Below, piece by piece: positions 59,624 through 64,000 of a stretch of DNA of 64,000 bases. A model generated the notes under the pieces. That model saw only the letters and a program-made list of their open reading frames with translations. It ran no database searches and had not been told where the DNA came from. Within the stretch, counting starts at the first letter, position 1; each line of letters begins with the position of its first letter. The DNA lies in NCBI RefSeq assembly GCF_000253255.1, contig NC_015580.1, positions 1,749,001 to 1,813,000 on the forward strand, given 5' to 3'. This DNA is from Novosphingobium sp. PP1Y (lineage in GTDB: Bacteria > Pseudomonadota > Alphaproteobacteria > Sphingomonadales > Sphingomonadaceae). Both the position numbers and the translations under genes were made by a program.

Positions 59624-61867
59624 ATGCGGCGCCTCAAGGCAGTCGCACTGGGTTGGTTGCCCCCTGTGGCCGGGGCCCCGTCGCGGGCGCCGATCTTCTC
59701 GCTGGCGTTGACCCTGTCGCTGGCGCTGACCTTGTCGCTGGCGCTGGCGACGCCCATCTGTGCCGGGACCATGGCTGACCAGACCTATCCGCAAACGCGC
59801 CGCGACGACATCGTCGAGACCCACTTTGGCGAGAAGATCGCCGATCCCTACCGCTGGCTGGAGGCGGACGTGCGCCAGTCGCCCGAGGTGGCCGAGTGGG
59901 TTGCGCGCGAGAATGCGGTGACCGAGGACTACCTCGCTGGCCTGCCGCAGCGCGCGCGCTTTGCCCAGCGCATCCGCGAGATCATGAACTACGAGCGCTA
60001 CGGCCTGCCCGACAAGGCGGGGCAGCGCTATTTCTATACCCGCAATTCCGGCCTGCAGCCGCAGTCGCAGCTGTTCGTGCGCAAGGGGCTGCACGGCAAG
60101 CCGAAGCTCCTGCTCGATCCCAATACCTGGGCTAGCGACGGCGCGACCGCGCTGGACGCCTGGGAACCCTCCGAGAAGGGGCACTTCCTGCTCTACAGCG
60201 TACAGGACGGCGGCAGCGACTGGCGCATCCTGCGCGTACTCGACGTGCGCAGCGGAGAGCCGCTGGAAGACGCAGTGCGCTGGGCCAAGTTCACCGGCCT
60301 GTCCTGGGTCGGCGAGGAAGGCTTCCTCTATTCGCGCTTTCCCGCGCCGGAGGAAGGGACGGCGTTCCAGGGGCTGAACTACAACCACACGGTCTATTTC
60401 CACCGCCTGGGCACACCGCAGTCGCAAGACGAGGTGGTCTTCGCGACGCCCGATCATCCCGAGTACAATCACTTCGCGCGGGTGACGCAGGACGGCAGGC
60501 TGGCGGTCATCACCACGTCCGTGGGCACCGATGCGCGGTACGAGGTCTCCGTGATCGATCTCGACAAGCGCGCAGAGCAGGGCTGGAAGGCGCGCAAGAT
60601 CGTCTCCGGGTTCACCGACGACTGGCGCTTCGTCGAAGGCTCCGGAGAGCACTTGTGGTACGTCACCAACAAGGATGCGCCGCGCTACCGCCTGGTCGGC
60701 ATCGACTTGTCCAAGGACAATCCGGAATGGACCGAACTCGTCGGCGAGCGCACGGACATCCTCGAGCGCGCGGGCATCGTCGGCGATCAGCTCGTGCTCA
60801 ACTACATGCGCGATGCCGCCAGTCATGCCGAGATCATCGGACTCGATGGCAGGCCGGGGCGCACGATCACGCTGAACGGTATCGGCACAGCCTCGGGCTT
60901 TCGCGGCCGTCCAGGTGATCCCGAGACCTTCTACGCCTTTTCGAGTTTCAACTGTCCCGCCGCGATCTACCGCATGAACATCGCTTCGGGCGAGACCGAA
61001 CCCTTTGCCGAGCCCAAGCTGTGCTTCGATCCGCAGGACTATTCGGTCGAGCAGCGCTTCTTCAGGTCGAAGGACGGCACCCGCGTGCCGATGTTCGTCG
61101 TGCGCGGCAAGACGGTGGCGCGGATGAACCGGCCGGTGCCGACACTGCTTTACGGCTACGGCGGTTTCGACGTCTCGCTGACTCCGGGCTTCTCCGCGGT
61201 GCGCCTTGCCTGGCTGGAGGCGGGCGGTGCCTTTGCCCTGGCGAACCTGCGCGGCGGCGGCGAATACGGGCGGGAGTGGCACGATGCGGGGCGCCGCGCG
61301 AACAAGCAGAACGTGTTCGACGACTTCATCGCCGCCAGCGAGTACCTGATCGACGAGGGCATCGCGAAGAAGGACGGCCTTGCCATCCAGGGCGGGTCCA
61401 ACGGCGGACTTCTGGTCGGCGCGGTGGTCAACCAGCGGCCCGATCTCTACGCGGCCGCAGTGGCGCAAGTGGGCGTGATGGACATGCTGCGCTTCGATCG
61501 TTTCACGGCCGGGCGGTACTGGGTGGACGATTACGGCTATCCCGACAAGGAGGCCGACTTTCGCATCCTGCGATCCTATTCGCCTTATCACAACATTCGC
61601 GGCGGGGTGGACTACCCCGCGATTCTGGTGACTACGGCGGACACCGACGACCGCGTCGTGCCCGGGCACTCGTTCAAGTACACTGCGGCGCTGCAGGCGG
61701 CCGATATCGGCGACAGGCCGCACCTGATCCGGATCGAGACGCGGGCCGGGCACGGTTCGGGCAAGCCCACCGACAAGGCGATCGAGGAAGGCGCGGACAT
61801 CCTCGCCTTCATTGCGCGCTGGACCGGGCTGAAGATTTCGCAAGGCGGCCAGCGTTCAGAAAAATAA
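59624..61867 (+). CDS. exported prolyl oligopeptidase (S9A)
   Basis: A 747-residue serine peptidase that cuts short peptides after proline. An N-terminal export signal includes a repeated LALTLSLALTLSLALATP segment made by about two and a half 18-bp DNA repeats (59701 on), with likely cleavage near residue 46. The propeller domain starts RRDDIVETHFGEKIADPYRW. The catalytic domain has GYGGFDVSLTPGFS, the nucleophile in IQGGSNGGLLVGA (near residue 591), Asp in DTDDRVVPGHSFKY and His in RAGHGSG. GGGAGA lies before the ATG. Confidence 0.95.
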   Translation: MRRLKAVALGWLPPVAGAPSRAPIFSLALTLSLALTLSLALATPICAGTMADQTYPQTRRDDIVETHFGEKIADPYRWLEADVRQSPEVAEWVARENAVTEDYLAGLPQRARFAQRIREIMNYERYGLPDKAGQRYFYTRNSGLQPQSQLFVRKGLHGKPKLLLDPNTWASDGATALDAWEPSEKGHFLLYSVQDGGSDWRILRVLDVRSGEPLEDAVRWAKFTGLSWVGEEGFLYSRFPAPEEGTAFQGLNYNHTVYFHRLGTPQSQDEVVFATPDHPEYNHFARVTQDGRLAVITTSVGTDARYEVSVIDLDKRAEQGWKARKIVSGFTDDWRFVEGSGEHLWYVTNKDAPRYRLVGIDLSKDNPEWTELVGERTDILERAGIVGDQLVLNYMRDAASHAEIIGLDGRPGRTITLNGIGTASGFRGRPGDPETFYAFSSFNCPAAIYRMNIASGETEPFAEPKLCFDPQDYSVEQRFFRSKDGTRVPMFVVRGKTVARMNRPVPTLLYGYGGFDVSLTPGFSAVRLAWLEAGGAFALANLRGGGEYGREWHDAGRRANKQNVFDDFIAASEYLIDEGIAKKDGLAIQGGSNGGLLVGAVVNQRPDLYAAAVAQVGVMDMLRFDRFTAGRYWVDDYGYPDKEADFRILRSYSPYHNIRGGVDYPAILVTTADTDDRVVPGHSFKYTAALQAADIGDRPHLIRIETRAGHGSGKPTDKAIEEGADILAFIARWTGLKISQGGQRSEK

Positions 61868-61978
61868 CCACTTAGCTGAACAATGGCTGTAGCCGGGGTT
61901 CAGCGTCACCTCATGGCCCGATTGCTAGGACCTTCTCATGCCCGGACATGGCGTCCGGATGAGAAAGGAAACGAAGCC

Positions 61979-62560
61979 ATGGAAAAGTTCACCAGGAATG
62001 TGGTCGGCACCGTGGCCGCCGGTGCCATGGCGGTTGCGACGGCCAGCCCGGCATTGGCCCGGGACCACAGCGGCGGGATCGGCACCGGGGACGTGATTGC
62101 CGGTGCCCTCGTCATCGGCGGGATCGCTGCGGTTGCCGCGGCCGCCAGCAGCGGCAACGACCGCTACGACTATCGCTACGACCGCGATCGCCGCGGGCGC
62201 TACGACTATGGCCGGGCCGGATATGGCCGGGGCATGAGCGCGCGCGATGCCGTGCAGCAATGCGTGCGCACGGCCGAGCGGGCGGCCAGCCGCTACAGCT
62301 ATGGCGGCAGGGCCAAGGTAACCGACGTGCGCAAGGTCGATCGCAAGAGCTACGGCTACAAGGTCAAGGGCCGTATCGCGGTGAACGCCATGGGCCGTCA
62401 CTGGCGCTCGGGCGACCATGACTATGGCCGGGGCTGGAACCGCGATTACCGGGGTTGGAACAGCTCGCTGCGCGGCTACGATTCCGGTTCGTTCGAGTGC
62501 AAGGTCGATTATCGCGGCGGGATCCGCGACCTCGACTTCAAGGGCATTCGCGGCCTGTAA
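61979..62560 (+). CDS. small exported protein, paralogue 1
   Basis: A 193-residue protein with a signal peptide (VVGTVAAGAMAVATASPALA, cleavage after ALA), a Gly/Ala hydrophobic helix GDVIAGALVIGGIAAVAAAA, a Tyr/Arg/Asp-rich low-complexity middle (RYDYRYDRDRRGRYDYGRAG), and a C-terminal domain with two Cys (VQQCVRTAERAASRYSYGGR; FECKVDYRGGIRDL). The next gene repeats this order, so they are likely tandem paralogues. Function unknown; the C-terminal part may be a small periplasmic fold held by a disulfide. Confidence 0.8.
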   Translation: MEKFTRNVVGTVAAGAMAVATASPALARDHSGGIGTGDVIAGALVIGGIAAVAAAASSGNDRYDYRYDRDRRGRYDYGRAGYGRGMSARDAVQQCVRTAERAASRYSYGGRAKVTDVRKVDRKSYGYKVKGRIAVNAMGRHWRSGDHDYGRGWNRDYRGWNSSLRGYDSGSFECKVDYRGGIRDLDFKGIRGL

Positions 62561-62684
62561 CATTTGCGACGAGCCGAATGGCTGAGAGGATGGGCGGTTC
62601 ATGCCGAAGAAAGCATGGGCCGCCTATTTCATGTCGATGATGGGCGGCGCGGATCGTGCACGCCGGATGTGGGACTGACCTGCA

Positions 62685-63239
62685 ATGCAGACCTTCCGTT
62701 CACGCATAGCTGTCTCGCTTGCCGCCGCTGCGGCCTTGTCCATGACCGCGACGCCGGTTTTCGCCCGCGGCTACGGCGACTGGCGGGGCTATCGCCATCA
62801 CCACCATGACCGCGGCCTCGATGGCGGTGACGTTCTGGCCGGCCTGCTGATCGTCGGCGGGATCGCAGCCATCGCCAGCGCTGCCAGCAAGTCCGCGAGG
62901 GACAAGCAGGTCGAGGAACCCTCCCGCTACCCCGGCGGGCCGGACTACGATGCGCCCGAGGATCGCGGTTACGGTGACGTCCCGCGCGAGGAACGGGGCA
63001 ATCCGCGTGACTATCCCGAGGGCGCCCGTTCGAACGAGAGCTTCGACGACATGGTGGCAAGCTGCGCCGACGAGATCGAACGCGGCGAACGTCGCATCGA
63101 TACCGTCGACACTGTCGCGCGCATGGGTGAACGCTACAGCGTCGAAGGCCGGCTTGAGGATGGCCGCGAGTTTGCCTGCAGCATCGACCGCGAGGGGCGC
63201 GTGCGCTCGGTGGCGGTCGACGGCCATGCCCTGATCTGA
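62685..63239 (+). CDS. small exported protein, paralogue 2
   Basis: A 184-residue protein with a signal peptide (VSLAAAAALSMTATPVFARG), a His-rich RGYRHHHHDRGL, the helix GGDVLAGLLIVGGIAAIASA shared with the previous gene, an acidic Pro/Gly middle, and a C-terminal domain with two Cys (MVASCADEIERGERRIDTVD; EFACSIDREGRVRSV). Same order as paralogue 1, with a different low-complexity region. Function unknown. The 125-bp spacer between them holds nothing obvious. Confidence 0.8.
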   Translation: MQTFRSRIAVSLAAAAALSMTATPVFARGYGDWRGYRHHHHDRGLDGGDVLAGLLIVGGIAAIASAASKSARDKQVEEPSRYPGGPDYDAPEDRGYGDVPREERGNPRDYPEGARSNESFDDMVASCADEIERGERRIDTVDTVARMGERYSVEGRLEDGREFACSIDREGRVRSVAVDGHALI

Positions 63240-63305
63240 TCTCCCGTCCAGTCACGCCAGGGTCGACGCTTCTCGAGACTGGCGACGGGCGAGGCGGCCG
63301 GCGCC

Positions 63306-63956
63306 TCAGTCCTCCGGCGCGCCGGCATGGCCGGGCAGGGCGATGGACCAGTGGATCGCCGCACCGCGCATGGTGAAGCCGGCAAACACCGCGATCGCCC
63401 AGGTCAATTGCGCCGACAGCCCAAGCGCGATGCCGAGACCGGCCAGAGCGGCGGAAAGCGCTGCAGCGGTGACGTAGAGTTCCGGGCGCATCAGGATCGA
63501 GGGCTGGCCGGCAAGGACATCGCGCACGATGCCGCCGGCGCAGCCGGTGATGACGCCCATCATGATCGCAGCGACCGTGGGCACGCCCCAGGCCAGCGCC
63601 TTGATCGTGCCGAACACTGCATAAGTCGCCAGCCCCAGCGCATCGGCCCATTCGAGCAGCTTGCCTTCCCACCAGCGCACCGGCGTAAACCAGGCGATCA
63701 GGGCGACGGCGAAGCAGACGGGCGCGACGAGCGGGTCCTGAATCCAGAATACCGGGGCGCCGATCAGCAGGTCGCGCACCGAACCGCCGCCGACGCCGGT
63801 GACGAGCGCGAAGAAGGCCACGGTCACGAATGTCTGGCGCAGGCGCGCGGCCACCAGTGCGCCGGTTAGCGCGAAGACGGCAATGCCCAGCAGGTCCAGC
63901 ATCGGCGGCAGGGCGGGCACGGGCGGCGGCGTTATCGCGGAAAGCATCGGCATCAT
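63306..63956 (-). CDS. TRIC/UPF0126 family membrane protein
   Basis: A 216-residue protein with seven predicted helices in two repeats. Both repeats carry the family glycine motif: FALVTGVGGGSVRDLLIGAP in the first and MMGVITGCAGGIVRDVLAGQ in the second. Prokaryotic TRIC proteins form trimeric cation channels, mainly for potassium or sodium. Start may be at either of the first two Met codons. It is convergent with the small exported protein gene; 63957-64000 holds no gene. Confidence 0.92.
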   Translation of the reverse strand: MMPMLSAITPPPVPALPPMLDLLGIAVFALTGALVAARLRQTFVTVAFFALVTGVGGGSVRDLLIGAPVFWIQDPLVAPVCFAVALIAWFTPVRWWEGKLLEWADALGLATYAVFGTIKALAWGVPTVAAIMMGVITGCAGGIVRDVLAGQPSILMRPELYVTAAALSAALAGLGIALGLSAQLTWAIAVFAGFTMRGAAIHWSIALPGHAGAPED

Positions 63957-64000
63957 GCCTGTCCCTTAGCACCATCCACAGCACAGGGCAGGGGCCTTGC

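Noticed and set aside
59447..61843. 798-codon open frame on the minus strand
   Set aside because: It is antisense to the well-supported prolyl oligopeptidase, with no recognisable domain.

Overview
The window is GC-rich chromosomal DNA from an alphaproteobacterium, most likely a sphingomonad (Novosphingobium/Sphingobium-like). The evidence is GcrA (an alphaproteobacterial cell-cycle regulator), the sphingomonad-style order of the str, S10, spc and alpha ribosomal clusters, an S12 with Arg instead of Lys at position 88, the zinc-free 101-residue S14, and a PhaE-like/class III PhaC pair. The species is inferred, not proven.

Layout. 1-21,280 is an accessory region: the end of an RND efflux pump with DedA, a lone SMC/RecF-like ATPase, a 140-bp MITE with intact target duplication, a GlxA-type regulator opposite an HD-domain protein, a decapitated SDR gene, a GT4-fusion/GH130 sugar cluster with several very small genes, a YaiI protein, a membrane protein, an Mrr-like nuclease, a three-gene cassette (XRE-ASCH / PIN-GNAT-PUA-like / P-loop kinase), a MerR-like regulator and an AlpA-like excisionase. 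It ends at a 20-bp copy of a tRNA-Ser 3' end, which looks like the distal attachment site of an integrated element whose intact tRNA I do not find in the window.

21,400-35,100 is ordinary chromosome: a DJ-1/PfpI protein; a class V aminotransferase with tryptophan 2,3-dioxygenase (tryptophan to kynurenine); a divergent, probably GTPase-impaired EF-G paralogue; PhaE-like protein, class III PHA synthase and a GNAT; an alpha/beta hydrolase behind a 13-codon in-frame leader ORF; tRNA-Ser(CGA); HspQ; a broken GGDEF/EAL gene; an ABC-2 permease; GcrA; a secreted cyclophilin; a diguanylate cyclase; DUF1993.

35,125-59,535 is the translation superlocus: rpsL-rpsG-fusA-tuf, an HNH-type gene, rpsJ to rpmD, a GT39-like membrane enzyme and a lipoprotein interposed, rplO-secY-adk, an SRPBCC protein, rpsM-rpsK-rpoA-rplQ. 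Matching promoter-like elements (-35, 17 bp, TAAGGG or TAGGGG) precede rpsL, rpsJ, rplO and secY. The 354-bp rpsJ-rplC spacer is packed with hairpins and may be an undescribed regulatory leader. The window closes with a prolyl oligopeptidase, two related small exported proteins and a TRIC/UPF0126 channel.

The best candidate for an undescribed system is the overlapping three-gene cassette at 16,168-19,005.
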